Source: JBBIQS01 sp037442205 (GTDB lineage: Bacteria; Myxococcota; Myxococcia; Myxococcales; UBA5297). From it: a stretch of DNA of 64,000 nt. The position numbers and the translations under genes are program-made. Positions 18,350-27,143 of this stretch are shown in pieces. Where the stretch lies: the NCBI GenBank assembly GCA_037442205.1, contig JBBIQS010000014.1, forward strand, positions 1 to 64,000, read 5' to 3'. A model generated the notes under the pieces. That model did no database searches, had not been told where the DNA came from, and was given only the letters and a program-made list of their open reading frames with translations. The first letter of the stretch is position 1; each line of letters begins with the position of its first letter.

Positions 18350-19174
18350 ATGGGTCCACTCGCGGTCAGGTTTTGGGGTGTCCGGGGCAGCGTTCCTGCT
18401 CCGGGGCCGGCCACTGCCAAGTACGGCGGAAACACCTCCTGCGTCGAGGTCGAGGCCGGCGCCGAGCGGATCGTCTTCGACATGGGCACCGGCTTCCGCT
18501 GCCTGGGCAACGCCCTGGCCGGCAAGCCGGTCAACGCCACGATCTTCCTCTCCCACTACCACTGGGATCACATCCAGGGCCTGCCCTTCTTCGGCCCGGC
18601 CTTCGACCCGCGCTCCAGGCTGACGGTCTACGGAGCCAACCGCCAGGGACAGGGCGTGGGCGAGATCCTGCACGGCCAGATGCTGGCCCCCTACTTCCCG
18701 GTGGGCATGGACGCGCTCCGGGCCAAGCTCGACTACCGCGCCATCGCCTCCGGCGAGCAGGTGTCGGTCGGCGAGGTGCGGGTCAGCGCCCGCGAGCTGT
18801 CGCACCCCAACGGCGTGCTCGGCTATCGCGTCGAGCTCGGGGGCAAGTCGATCGTCTACGCCACCGACACCGAGCACGGCCCGGAGTCCGACGCCGCCCT
18901 GTGCGAGCTGGCCGAGGGCGCCGACTGCCTGATCTACGACACCATGTACACCACCGCCGAGTACCAGGCCGGCGTCCCCTCGAAGAAGGGCTGGGGCCAT
19001 TCGACCTGGGAGGCCGGGGTGGCCATCGTCCGCCAGGTGGGCGTGCGCAAGCTGGTGCTCTTCCACCACGAGCCCCGCCGCTCCGACGAGGAGCTGGAGG
19101 CGATGCTCGCCGACGCCCGGCGCACCTGGCCGGACACCGTCGCCGCCCGCGAGGGCGAGACGCTGGTGTTCTAG
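18350..19174 (+). CDS. Metallo-beta-lactamase-fold hydrolase
   Basis: A 274-residue MBL-fold metal-dependent hydrolase resembling the RNase Z/PhnP-like group. The metal motif HYHWDH lies in LSHYHWDHIQGLPFF. Further ligands are ELSHPNG, the aspartate in VYATDTEHG, and the C-terminal histidine pair LVLFHHEP. The N-terminus VRFWGVRGSVPAPG is the standard opening of this subfamily. Substrate unknown; phosphodiester or cyclic nucleotide hydrolysis is possible from relatives. It starts at ATG 18350, about 95 bases after ribA, and may be read through from it. Confidence 0.85.
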   Translation: MGPLAVRFWGVRGSVPAPGPATAKYGGNTSCVEVEAGAERIVFDMGTGFRCLGNALAGKPVNATIFLSHYHWDHIQGLPFFGPAFDPRSRLTVYGANRQGQGVGEILHGQMLAPYFPVGMDALRAKLDYRAIASGEQVSVGEVRVSARELSHPNGVLGYRVELGGKSIVYATDTEHGPESDAALCELAEGADCLIYDTMYTTAEYQAGVPSKKGWGHSTWEAGVAIVRQVGVRKLVLFHHEPRRSDEELEAMLADARRTWPDTVAAREGETLVF

Positions 19175-19200
19175 GACCCGGCTGGCCGATAGCCGCCCCT

Positions 19201-19324
19201 CGCCTCCGTTGGTCTCGAACGCAGGCGCCGAGCGCCGCTCCCGTTGGTCCCGAGCGCAGGCGCGGAGCGCCGGAGTCGAGGGAGCGTGTGTCAGCGCCGG
19301 CCCTCGACTCCGCTCGGGCTGACC
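19201..19324. repeat. Palindromic repeat element, copy A
   Basis: The arms GGAGTCGAGGG (19272-19282) and CCCTCGACTCC (19301-19311) are perfectly complementary across an 18-base spacer. They are followed by the tail CGCTCGGGCTGACC (19311-19324). Just before them are two imperfect tandem units beginning GTTGGTCTCGAACGCAGGCG and GTTGGTCCCGAGCGCAGGCG. The same arms and tail recur at 59133-59190. It resembles REP-type elements and fills the gap between two converging genes. Confidence 0.6.
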
Positions 19325-19356
19325 CGGGGGCAGGATCGGATCTGCCAGCGCGTCAG

Positions 19357-20484
19357 CTATCCATGGGACGCCGACGAGGGCTCGCGCGCCAGCCGCACCG
19401 CCCGGCGCATCGCCTCTTTCAGTCCCGCGAACGGCACCCGGGCGATGGCCTGCTCCACCGGCACCCAGGCGTGATCGACGTGCTCGCGCGGGTCGAGCGT
19501 GATCGGCGCCTCGCCCGAGACCAGGGTCCAGAAGGCCGTCTCCTGGTAGACGCGCGGCGGCCGATCGGCGCGCGGCTCGCCGAAGAGGAAGCTGTGGACG
19601 TAGTTGAGCGGCTTGACCTCGGCCACGAAGCCCGACTCCTCCAGCAATTCGCGCTGGGCGCAGGAGAGCGGCTCTTCGCGGGTCTCGATGGTCCCGGTCA
19701 CCGGCTGCCAGAATCCGCCGCGGTGCGGGTGGCGCAGCAGCAGCAGCGCCTCGAAGCCGCCGGCGCGCTGGCGAAGCACCGTCACCGAGATGGTGCGGTG
19801 GTCGAAGCGCCCTGCCGAGCGGCGGGCGTCGAAGATGCGCGAGAAATTCTCGCCCATCGCGCGGCGCACCTCGGCCAGCGGCACCGAGCGCCCCAGCTCA
19901 CGGGCGATCGAGGTGACCCCGGCCTCGCCGATGCCGCAGGGCACGATGAACCGGAAGTGCGCCATGTCCGGCTCGACGTTGAGGGCGAAGCCGTGGGTGG
20001 TGACCCAGCGGCTGATGTGGACTCCGATCGCCCCGATCTTCCTGGCGTCCTTGCCCTTCTCTCCCAGCCAGGCCCCGTTCCAGCCCTCGATGCGCCCGGC
20101 CGTCAGCCCGAAGTCGCCGACGGTGGCGATCATCGCCTCCTCGAGGTCGCGCACGTAGCGGCGCACGTCGCAGCGGTCCGGTGAGAGGTCGATGATCGGG
20201 TAGCCGACCAGCTGCCCCGGGCCGTGGTAGGTGACGTCGCCGCCGCGGTCGGTGGGGAAGATCACCACCCCGGCCCGCTCCAGCTTCTCCCGCGGGGCGA
20301 CCACGTGGTCCATGTCGGCCGCCCGGCCCAGGGTGATCACCGGCGGGTGCTCGAGCAGGAGCAGGCTGTCGGAGACCGACTTGTTCTTGCGCGCCAGGGC
20401 AAAGGCCTTCTGCAAGGCCAGCCCGTCCTCGTACTCGACCAGGCCGAGGTCGTGGATCACCAGGTTGCGCGCGCTCGGAAGCAT
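19357..20484 (-). CDS. lipB: LipB octanoyltransferase fused to a Nudix hydrolase domain
   Basis: A 375-residue two-domain protein. Residues about 8-225 are LipB, which moves octanoyl from acyl carrier protein to lipoyl domains. It has RGGDVTYHGPGQLVGYP, the catalytic lysine in ARKIGAIGV and the catalytic cysteine in VPCGIGEAGVTS. Residues about 232-365 are a Nudix domain with the box GTIETREEPLSCAQRELLEE, similar to NudB-like pyrophosphatases. LipB alone is normally 200-230 residues. The start is uncertain: ATG 20484 is chosen, and an in-frame GTG lies at 20502; neither has a good Shine-Dalgarno. Confidence 0.9.
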   Translation of the reverse strand: MLPSARNLVIHDLGLVEYEDGLALQKAFALARKNKSVSDSLLLLEHPPVITLGRAADMDHVVAPREKLERAGVVIFPTDRGGDVTYHGPGQLVGYPIIDLSPDRCDVRRYVRDLEEAMIATVGDFGLTAGRIEGWNGAWLGEKGKDARKIGAIGVHISRWVTTHGFALNVEPDMAHFRFIVPCGIGEAGVTSIARELGRSVPLAEVRRAMGENFSRIFDARRSAGRFDHRTISVTVLRQRAGGFEALLLLRHPHRGGFWQPVTGTIETREEPLSCAQRELLEESGFVAEVKPLNYVHSFLFGEPRADRPPRVYQETAFWTLVSGEAPITLDPREHVDHAWVPVEQAIARVPFAGLKEAMRRAVRLAREPSSASHG

Positions 20485-20529
20485 TTGCTTGTGCAATAGC
20501 ACGGCTGGGGCCGTTCTTCGATCCGCCGT

Positions 20530-22656
20530 TTAGCCGCGCCGCAGCTGGAAGGTCCTGTGGATGCGCGGGTTGCGCTCGAAATCAGGAGGGATCGTCCGGG
20601 CGCTCAGATCCTCGACGACCAATCCCTCGAGCGCTTCCTTGTCGAGCTTGAACTTGCGGGCGTTGGTGGAGAAGACCAGCACTCCATCCGGCTCGAGCAG
20701 CTCCGACACGCCCTTGAGCAGCTCGGGGTGGTCGCGTTGCACGTCCCAGGTGCCGCGCATCGACTTGGAGTTCGAGAAGGTGGGCGGGTCGAGGAAGATG
20801 ACCCCGTAGCGGGCGCGCTCCTGGCGCACGAACTCCAGCACGTCGGCCCGCACCAGCTCGTGCTTGTTGCCGCCGCGGATCCCGTTGAGCTCCAGGTTGC
20901 GCTGGGCCCAGTCGAGGTAGGTGTTGGACAGGTCGACGGTGCAGGTGGTGGCGGCCCCGGCCTTGGCGGCGTAGACGGTGGCAGTCCCGGTGTAGGCGAA
21001 GAGATTGAGGAAGCTTCGCCCCTTGGCGAGCTCGCCGACCATCCGGCGCGTGATCCGGTGGTCGAGGAAGAGGCCGGTGTCGAGGTAGTCGGTGAAGTTG
21101 ACCAGGAAGCGGTGGCCGGCCTCGTGGACCGGGCGGAAGTCGGCCTTGGCCTCGAGCTTCTCGTACTGCTCCCCTGCCCGCCGCTTGCGGCGCACCTTGA
21201 GGAAGACGTCGGTGGGCTTGACCCCGAGCACCTCGGGGATGGCGGTGAGCGTCTCGCGCAGCCGCTTCTGGGCCTGGGCCTCGTCCACCGTCGCTGGGCG
21301 CTCGTACTCCTGAACGTGGACCCACTTGCCCTCGTAGAGGTCCACCGCCACCGCGTACTCGGGCATGTCGGCGTCGTAGACGCGCCAGCAGGTGACGCCC
21401 TCGCGCTTGGCCCACTTCGACAGGTGCTTGAGGTCCTTCTCCAGCCGGTTGGCGAAGGCTTGGGCGCCGGGCGAGAGGACCCGCGGACCGCCGGCGGACT
21501 TGGCCTCGATCGGGATCTCCAGCAGCCGGCACTCGATGGCGCCGTTGAAGAGCACGTGCCGCCGGGTGGCGCGCAGCCCGATCTCCTTGGAGAGCTCGAG
21601 GTTGCCGGTCAGCACGTAGCCGGTCCAATGCGGGAAGCGCTGCTTGAGGCTGTCGCCGATGCGCCGGTACAGCGGCGCCAGCAACTCGACCTCACCCAGC
21701 CGCTCGCCGTAGGGAGGATTGGCGACCAGGATGCCCGGCTTGTCGCCGACCGGGTCGGCCTCTCCCAGCTCGCGCTTCTCGAAGTGGACCACGCCCTGGA
21801 GCCCGGCACGCTCGGCGTTGCCCAGCGCGATGCGGACCGCCCTGGGATCGAGGTCGTAGCCGACGATCGGCGGCAGCTTCACCTTGCCGCGGCCGTCGCG
21901 CTGGCGGGCCTCGGCCAGCAGCGGCCCCCACAGCTCGGGCCGGTGCCCCTTCCAGCGGAGGAATCCGTAGTGCCTGCGGGCGAGCCCGGGGGCCACGTCC
22001 AAGGCGATCAGCGCCGCCTCGATCGGCAGCGAGCCCGAGCCGCACATCGGATCGAGCAGCGGCTGGCCCTCCTTGGCGCGGCGCGGCCACTGGGCGAGCA
22101 GGAGCACCGCGTCGGCCAGGTTCTCCTTGAGCGGCGCCTCGGTGCCGGTCTGCCGCCAGCCGCGCCGGTGCAGGCTCTCGCCCGACAGGTCGATGCTGAC
22201 GCTCGCCTGATCCCGGTTGACGTAGACGTTGACGCGCACGTCCGGCTCTTGCCGCTCGACCGACGGCCGCTGCCCGGTCCGCTCGCGGAACTGATCGACG
22301 ATGGCGTCCTTGGCCTTGAGCGCCCCGAAGTGCGTGTGCGAGATGGCCGATTCGGTCGAGGAGAAGTCGACGGCCAGCGTGCCCGAAGGCTCGAGGTGCC
22401 GGCTCCAGTCGATGGACTTGATGCCTTTGTAGAGGGCGTCGGCGTCGGGCGCGGAGAAGGTGGCCAGCGGCAGCAGCACGCGGCTGGCGGTGCGCGACCA
22501 GAGGCAGGCGCGGTAGGCCTGCGATAGGTCGCCCTCGAAGCTGACGCCCGCGCGCGCGACCTGCACGTTGGCGGCTCCCATGGCCGTCAGCTCGTCGGCG
22601 AGCAGCGGCTCCATTCCCTTGGGGGCGGTGGCGAAGAATGCGCGGGGTTCGTTCAT
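20530..22656 (-). CDS. rlmL: Bifunctional 23S rRNA methyltransferase RlmKL
   Basis: A 708-residue fusion of two S-adenosylmethionine methyltransferases for 23S rRNA: m2G2445 (RlmL half) and m7G2069 (RlmK half), by E. coli numbering. An N-terminal THUMP domain (about 1-160) precedes the first catalytic domain. That domain has LDPMCGSGSLPIEAAL and the NPPYGERLG motif near residue 314. The second has NLFAYTGTATVYAAKAGA and DPPTFSNSKSM near residue 620. Length and order match E. coli RlmL (702 residues). Confidence 0.94.
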   Translation of the reverse strand: MNEPRAFFATAPKGMEPLLADELTAMGAANVQVARAGVSFEGDLSQAYRACLWSRTASRVLLPLATFSAPDADALYKGIKSIDWSRHLEPSGTLAVDFSSTESAISHTHFGALKAKDAIVDQFRERTGQRPSVERQEPDVRVNVYVNRDQASVSIDLSGESLHRRGWRQTGTEAPLKENLADAVLLLAQWPRRAKEGQPLLDPMCGSGSLPIEAALIALDVAPGLARRHYGFLRWKGHRPELWGPLLAEARQRDGRGKVKLPPIVGYDLDPRAVRIALGNAERAGLQGVVHFEKRELGEADPVGDKPGILVANPPYGERLGEVELLAPLYRRIGDSLKQRFPHWTGYVLTGNLELSKEIGLRATRRHVLFNGAIECRLLEIPIEAKSAGGPRVLSPGAQAFANRLEKDLKHLSKWAKREGVTCWRVYDADMPEYAVAVDLYEGKWVHVQEYERPATVDEAQAQKRLRETLTAIPEVLGVKPTDVFLKVRRKRRAGEQYEKLEAKADFRPVHEAGHRFLVNFTDYLDTGLFLDHRITRRMVGELAKGRSFLNLFAYTGTATVYAAKAGAATTCTVDLSNTYLDWAQRNLELNGIRGGNKHELVRADVLEFVRQERARYGVIFLDPPTFSNSKSMRGTWDVQRDHPELLKGVSELLEPDGVLVFSTNARKFKLDKEALEGLVVEDLSARTIPPDFERNPRIHRTFQLRRG

Positions 22657-22707
22657 GAGGGCGCGGGGTTTACCAGTTTTGCCGGCTGGCGTCAGGTCGA
22701 GCCTCGG

Positions 22708-24753
22708 CTAGAGCTTGCGCACCTGGGCGCGCAGGCGCGCCAGCTCGTCCTCCGACAGGCGCGACGCGCCGAAGCGCGCCGCCAGATAGCGCTCGGCCAC
22801 CTCGGAGGCGATGCGCGAGGCGTCGGGGCCCAGCCGCCGGCCGGCTTCTTCCGCCAGCTCGCGGGCAGTCTGCGACGGCCGCCGAGGAATCCCTCGCCTC
22901 TTGAGACGGCGCTGCAGCGCGCGGAACAGCCTGTCGGCTTCCTGAGCGCGGCGGGGCGGCTGCCTCTGCGCCTTGAGCGGCCGCCGCAGCAGGTAACGGA
23001 TCAGCCAGACGGCCCCAAGGATGATCGCCAGGGCGCCGACCCGACGCAGCATCGCCCCGGTCTGTATCCCGCCCTTTCCTTCGAAGCGTTCCAGCCCGCG
23101 CGTCAGCGCGCCCATCGCGCTCCGAGCTGCCCGCATCTGGTCCCAGATGCTGTAGTCGACGACCCAGACTCGCCAGCGCGCGCTCACCTTCTCCCAGGCC
23201 TGCGCGGCCCAGCTCGCGAGCGCGCTCGGCCGCGCGGCGCGCCCTTCGGCTGGCGTGGCATCGAATGGAACAAATCCGAACCCCGGGAAATAGACCTCGG
23301 TCCAGGAGTGGGCGTCGCCGCCGCGGATCGAGTAGCGGCCGTCCTCGTCGCGGACGCCGCCGAAGAAGCCGGTGGCGTTCCGGGCCGGCACTCCGGCGGC
23401 CCGCAACAGCACCGTCAGTGCGGTGGAGAAGTACTCGCAGTGGCCCTTCTTCCGCTCGAAGAGGAAGTGGGCCAGCGGGTCGGCGACGGTTCCCGGAAGC
23501 TCGGTCGAATACTCGTAGCCGGACCGAAGCGCCTGCTCGATCGCCCGGACCTTGGCCAGCGGGTCCGATGGCCCCGCCCCCAGCCGCTGGGCCAGCTCCC
23601 GCACCCTCGGATCGAGGTCGGTGGGCAGCTGGAGATAGTGCTGGCGAACCGGCTCCGGGTAGTCCATCCCGGCCCCGGCCAGCCGCGCCAGCTCGAACGG
23701 CCGGAAGCGGAAGGCGTACTGGTAAGACTGCTCCGGATCCGGCTGCACGAGGCGGTTGTCGAAGGCATCGGCGACCATCACCAGCGCCGGGGCGCTGGCC
23801 CGCGGCGGCAGACGGCTCGGCGGATCGATCTGGACCAGTTCGCCGGCGGTGAAGATCGCGGTGGTCCCGGCCTCGGGCAGGACCTCGACCTCGGCCCACG
23901 AGTCCTCTGGCCGAGCCTCCCGCAGGACCGCGTTGCGCCGCGCCGATCCCGCCGGGGCGGTGGACCGCCAACCGCGGCCGTCGAAGAAGTCGAACGCCTT
24001 GCCGCGCCACAGCAGGTCGAGCGTTGGCGCCGCCGGTCCCCGGCGAAATCGGACCTTGAGCATCGTGCGCGCGTCGCCCTTGAGCGCGCCGTGGCCCTCC
24101 AGGCGCAGCTCGCCGGAGAAGCCGGTCTGCGCGCCCCGGGTCCTTTGGCGGGTGTAGACGCCGAAGGTAGCCCGGGGGAAGAGGAAGAACGAGACCGCCG
24201 CACCCAGCAGCGCCACCGCCGAGAGCGCCGCCAGCCCTCCCATCAGCCGGGGCGAGGCGAGCCGATCCGCCAGGTGCTCCGGCGACTTCGCCTCTTCGGC
24301 GGCCCGCGACAGGTGCGACAGCGCCAGCGCCGCGGTCACCGAGAAGGCGAACCCGGCGAAGCACAGGCCGTAGGCCAGGTCCGCCGACAGCGCCGCCCCG
24401 CCGGCCAGCATCAGCAGCGCCGAGAGGTAGAGCAGGCCGTCGTCGGCCGCCGACTGCCGCGACAGCAGCCGGTTGGCCGCCAGCGCTGCTGAGAAGAGCG
24501 AGGCCGCCACCACCAGGTCCAGCAGCCCGGCGAACCACAGCCCGGCCAGCCCCGCCAGCGCCAGCGCGGTCAGGGCGGTCCACAACACGTTGCGCCCGCC
24601 GCCGATCCGCTCGCCGAAGATCAGCGTGCTCGCCCACACCACCGCGAACGCTCCAATGGCCGGCAGCGGGATGTCGCCGCCGCTGGTGGTCGAGGCAAAG
24701 GCGAAGCCCACGGCAGAATGGGAGGCCAGCCGGCGAGCGAGGGCGAGCTTCAT
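22708..24753 (-). CDS. TgpA-type membrane transglutaminase (DUF3488/Tgc/DUF4129)
   Basis: A 681-residue membrane protein of the TgpA family. About six N-terminal membrane helices (DUF3488-like, residues 1-180) lead to a periplasmic transglutaminase-like core. Its catalytic cysteine is in GHCEYFSTALTVLLRAAGVP near 439, histidine in GDAHSWTEVYFP near 481, and aspartate in VPFDATP near 497. One further helix around 570-590 and a cytoplasmic DUF4129-like tail follow. It forms an operon with DUF58 and MoxR genes, overlapping DUF58 by four bases. This is a widespread conserved trio linked to cell-envelope functions; the substrate is unknown. Confidence 0.9.
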   Translation of the reverse strand: MKLALARRLASHSAVGFAFASTTSGGDIPLPAIGAFAVVWASTLIFGERIGGGRNVLWTALTALALAGLAGLWFAGLLDLVVAASLFSAALAANRLLSRQSAADDGLLYLSALLMLAGGAALSADLAYGLCFAGFAFSVTAALALSHLSRAAEEAKSPEHLADRLASPRLMGGLAALSAVALLGAAVSFFLFPRATFGVYTRQRTRGAQTGFSGELRLEGHGALKGDARTMLKVRFRRGPAAPTLDLLWRGKAFDFFDGRGWRSTAPAGSARRNAVLREARPEDSWAEVEVLPEAGTTAIFTAGELVQIDPPSRLPPRASAPALVMVADAFDNRLVQPDPEQSYQYAFRFRPFELARLAGAGMDYPEPVRQHYLQLPTDLDPRVRELAQRLGAGPSDPLAKVRAIEQALRSGYEYSTELPGTVADPLAHFLFERKKGHCEYFSTALTVLLRAAGVPARNATGFFGGVRDEDGRYSIRGGDAHSWTEVYFPGFGFVPFDATPAEGRAARPSALASWAAQAWEKVSARWRVWVVDYSIWDQMRAARSAMGALTRGLERFEGKGGIQTGAMLRRVGALAIILGAVWLIRYLLRRPLKAQRQPPRRAQEADRLFRALQRRLKRRGIPRRPSQTARELAEEAGRRLGPDASRIASEVAERYLAARFGASRLSEDELARLRAQVRKL

Positions 24754-25790
24754 GCGCCTCCCTCCACCGCTCCGACGGCCAGGACGCCTTCGCGGCGAAC
24801 CACCGGCGCCGGGCCCGAAGCGGGAGCCGCCTCCAGGCTGGCCAGCGTCCGCAGCAGCTTCCTCAATGCCACCGGGCCTGCCGCCGGCTCCAGCCGCGAC
24901 CCGCTCACGGTCAGGCCGACCTCCAGCCCCCGCTGGCTCAAGGCGCGGGCGGTGGCCGCGGCCTGCCGCACCGGTGCCTCGAGCCGCTCTCCGCCCGGCC
25001 CGCGGTTGTCGAGCCGCAGCACCAGGCGCCGACGCTGCTCCCGCTCGCGCTCGACAGCCAGCAATCTCCCCGCGGCGGCGCTCTTACGCCAGTGGACCAG
25101 CCGCCGGTCGTCCCCGGCCTGCAGCTCCCGGAACCCGAGGAACTCGGCTCCGTGTCCCGGCTTGCCCTCCGGCCGCTCTCCGTCTCGATAGCCGCCGCGG
25201 GCCCGCTTCTCCAGTGGTCGCTCCCGCGTCGGCAGCACGAACAGCTCGCCGGGAACGCTCAGGTCGCGAAATTTCTCGAACAGCCCGAAGGGAAACCGGG
25301 TGGAGACCACCACCAGGTCCAGCCCGTAGCGCCCTCGGCGCGCTGCCGTCGCCTGCACCGACGCGCTCGCTCGCTTGCCTGGCCCAACCTCCAGCAGCGA
25401 GGCGAGCACTGGGCCGAACGGCGCGCCCTTCTCGGCGATCTGGATGGTGAGGGTGGGCCAGAACCGCTTGCGGTTGCGCACCTCGTAGCTGAGCAGGAAG
25501 GGATCGCCGGCGCACGGGTCCGCCAGCGGCAGCCGCACGACCTCCAGCTGCTGCAGGCAGATCTCGGAGAGGATCCCCGAGACCACGATCGCCGTCAGCT
25601 GCAGCCCGAGCACCAGAAACAGCAGATTGTTCCCGGTGTTGAGGGCGGCGACGCCCACCCCGAGGGTGAAGAAGAAGTAGTACCAGCCCTCGCGCGTGAA
25701 GCGCAGGCGCCGCGGCAGCCTGAGGCGATCCTGCAGGTGGCCGGGGGCGGCGCTGGAGCTGAGGTCGGCGGAGGAGGTGTCGGAGGCCAT
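24750..25790 (-). CDS. DUF58 domain protein
   Basis: A 346-residue protein with two adjacent membrane helices (about 37-80) and a soluble DUF58 domain. The DUF58 signature GAEFLGFRELQAGDDRRLVHW is clear around residues 215-236; it resembles a vWA-like fold usually found beside MoxR ATPases. The start follows the MoxR stop by 4 bases, and the stop overlaps the transglutaminase start (ATGA). It probably acts with the neighbouring MoxR and transglutaminase proteins at the inner membrane. Confidence 0.9.
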   Translation of the reverse strand: MASDTSSADLSSSAAPGHLQDRLRLPRRLRFTREGWYYFFFTLGVGVAALNTGNNLLFLVLGLQLTAIVVSGILSEICLQQLEVVRLPLADPCAGDPFLLSYEVRNRKRFWPTLTIQIAEKGAPFGPVLASLLEVGPGKRASASVQATAARRGRYGLDLVVVSTRFPFGLFEKFRDLSVPGELFVLPTRERPLEKRARGGYRDGERPEGKPGHGAEFLGFRELQAGDDRRLVHWRKSAAAGRLLAVEREREQRRRLVLRLDNRGPGGERLEAPVRQAAATARALSQRGLEVGLTVSGSRLEPAAGPVALRKLLRTLASLEAAPASGPAPVVRREGVLAVGAVEGGA

Positions 25791-25794
25791 CGGC

Positions 25795-26778
25795 TCAGTC
25801 CGGGACCGCGACCCTCTCCAGGATCTCGGACAGCACCCGCTCGGCCTCGGCCCGGCTGGTCTCGCCGGCCTCGTGCCCGGCCGGCGCCACCCGGTGCGCC
25901 AGCGCCGGCACCGCCACCTTCTTCACGTCGTCGGCCAGCAGGAAGCTGCGCCCGTCCATCAGCGCGACGGCCTTGGCTGCCGCCAGCAGGGCGAGCGAGC
26001 CGCGGGTGGAGACCCCGGACCCCAGCAGCGGGCTGTCGCGGGTGGCCTCCACCAGCGCCACCACGTAGTCGGCCACCGCCGGGTCCACCCGCACCGCCGC
26101 TGCCTGCTCCTGCAGCGCGGTCAGCTCGGCGGCGCTGGCCACCGGCTGCAGCGCCGCCAGCGGGTCGTGGGCGCCGCGGGAGAGCAGGATCTGCCGCTCC
26201 ACCTCCGGCGAGGGATGGCCCAGCGAGATCCGCAGCAGGAACCGGTCGAGCTGCGAGTCTGGCAGCGGGTAGGTCCCGGACTGCTCGCGCGGGTTCTGGG
26301 TGGCCAGCACCAGGAACGGGCGCGGCAAGGGATGGGTCTGGCCGTCCAGGCTCACCTGGGCGTCGGCCATCGCCTCCAGCAGCGCCGACTGGGTGCGCGG
26401 CGGCGCCCGGTTCAGCTCGTCGGCCAGCACCACCTGGGCGAAGATCGGCCCCTCGCGGAAGCTGAACGAGGCGGTGCGCGGGTCGAACACCTGGGCCCCC
26501 AGGATGTCGGCCGGCAGCAGGTCGCTGGTGAACTGCACCCGCGAGAACGACAGCTCCAGCGAGCGGGCCAGCGCCTGGGCGAGCGTCGTCTTGCCCACCC
26601 CGGGCACGTCCTCGATCAACAGGTGGCCGCGCGCCAGCACCGCGCACACCGCCAGCTCCACCGCCTCGCGCTTGCCGCGCAGGGCGCGCTCGACGTTGGC
26701 GACGATCTGCTCGAGCTTTTGCTTGGGGGATTCGCTGCGGCGCTCAGGATGGATCGGGCGGACTTCCGGAGAAGACAT
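25795..26778 (-). CDS. MoxR family AAA+ ATPase
   Basis: A 327-residue MoxR-type AAA+ ATPase, likely a chaperone for maturation of vWA-like partners. Walker A is EDVPGVGKTT (57-66), Walker B VVLADELNRAPPRTQ (about 123-137), and sensor 1 is in LVLATQNPREQSGTYPLPDSQ. It is the first gene of the MoxR-DUF58-transglutaminase operon. No Shine-Dalgarno is present; a TAGACT hexamer ends 6 bases before the ATG, consistent with leaderless translation. Confidence 0.93.
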   Translation of the reverse strand: MSSPEVRPIHPERRSESPKQKLEQIVANVERALRGKREAVELAVCAVLARGHLLIEDVPGVGKTTLAQALARSLELSFSRVQFTSDLLPADILGAQVFDPRTASFSFREGPIFAQVVLADELNRAPPRTQSALLEAMADAQVSLDGQTHPLPRPFLVLATQNPREQSGTYPLPDSQLDRFLLRISLGHPSPEVERQILLSRGAHDPLAALQPVASAAELTALQEQAAAVRVDPAVADYVVALVEATRDSPLLGSGVSTRGSLALLAAAKAVALMDGRSFLLADDVKKVAVPALAHRVAPAGHEAGETSRAEAERVLSEILERVAVPD

Positions 26779-26784
26779 GGGGCG

Positions 26785-26790
26785 AGTCTA
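26785..26790 (-). promoter_or_regulatory. Putative -10 hexamer (TAGACT) for the MoxR operon
   Basis: TAGACT on the minus strand ends 6 bases before the MoxR ATG with no Shine-Dalgarno in between. The -35 region is not recognisable. Confidence 0.4.
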
Positions 26791-26891
26791 CCAGACCCCG
26801 CTTCCGGGCCAGCGTCCCCCCAAAGACCGCAGAGCGCCCGCCGCTTCCCCCGGTCTTCCCCGTGGCTAGCTTGACCGCCAGAGGGACGGCG

Positions 26892-27089
26892 ATGCTCTGG
26901 GCGATGGCGGTCATCTTCCTGGCGAGCTGGGGCCTGGGCGTGGCCAGCGGCGCGGTGCTGGGCGCCTGGGTCCACTGGCTGCTGGCGGCGGGGCTGATCG
27001 CGCTGACCTTCGCCGTCCTGCAGGCCACCCGGGTCCGCCCGATGGCCGCCCCCGCCCGGGCGCAGCCTCCTCGCTCGCAGCAGCCGTGA
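26892..27089 (+). CDS. Lmo0937 family small membrane protein
   Basis: A 65-residue protein with two membrane helices (MLWAMAVIFLASWGLGVASG, then WVHWLLAAGLIALTFAVLQA) and a proline-rich tail. This is the pattern of the small Lmo0937 family (MLW start, glycine turn, second helix). Function is not established. GAGGG lies 6 bases upstream of the ATG at 26892, favouring it over the in-frame GTG at 26862. It is divergent from the MoxR operon. Confidence 0.75.
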   Translation: MLWAMAVIFLASWGLGVASGAVLGAWVHWLLAAGLIALTFAVLQATRVRPMAAPARAQPPRSQQP

Positions 27090-27143
27090 ACTCCGTCTTC
27101 ACCCGCGGGTAACCGCGGAGCAAGCGCAGCCGCAGGAGGGCCC

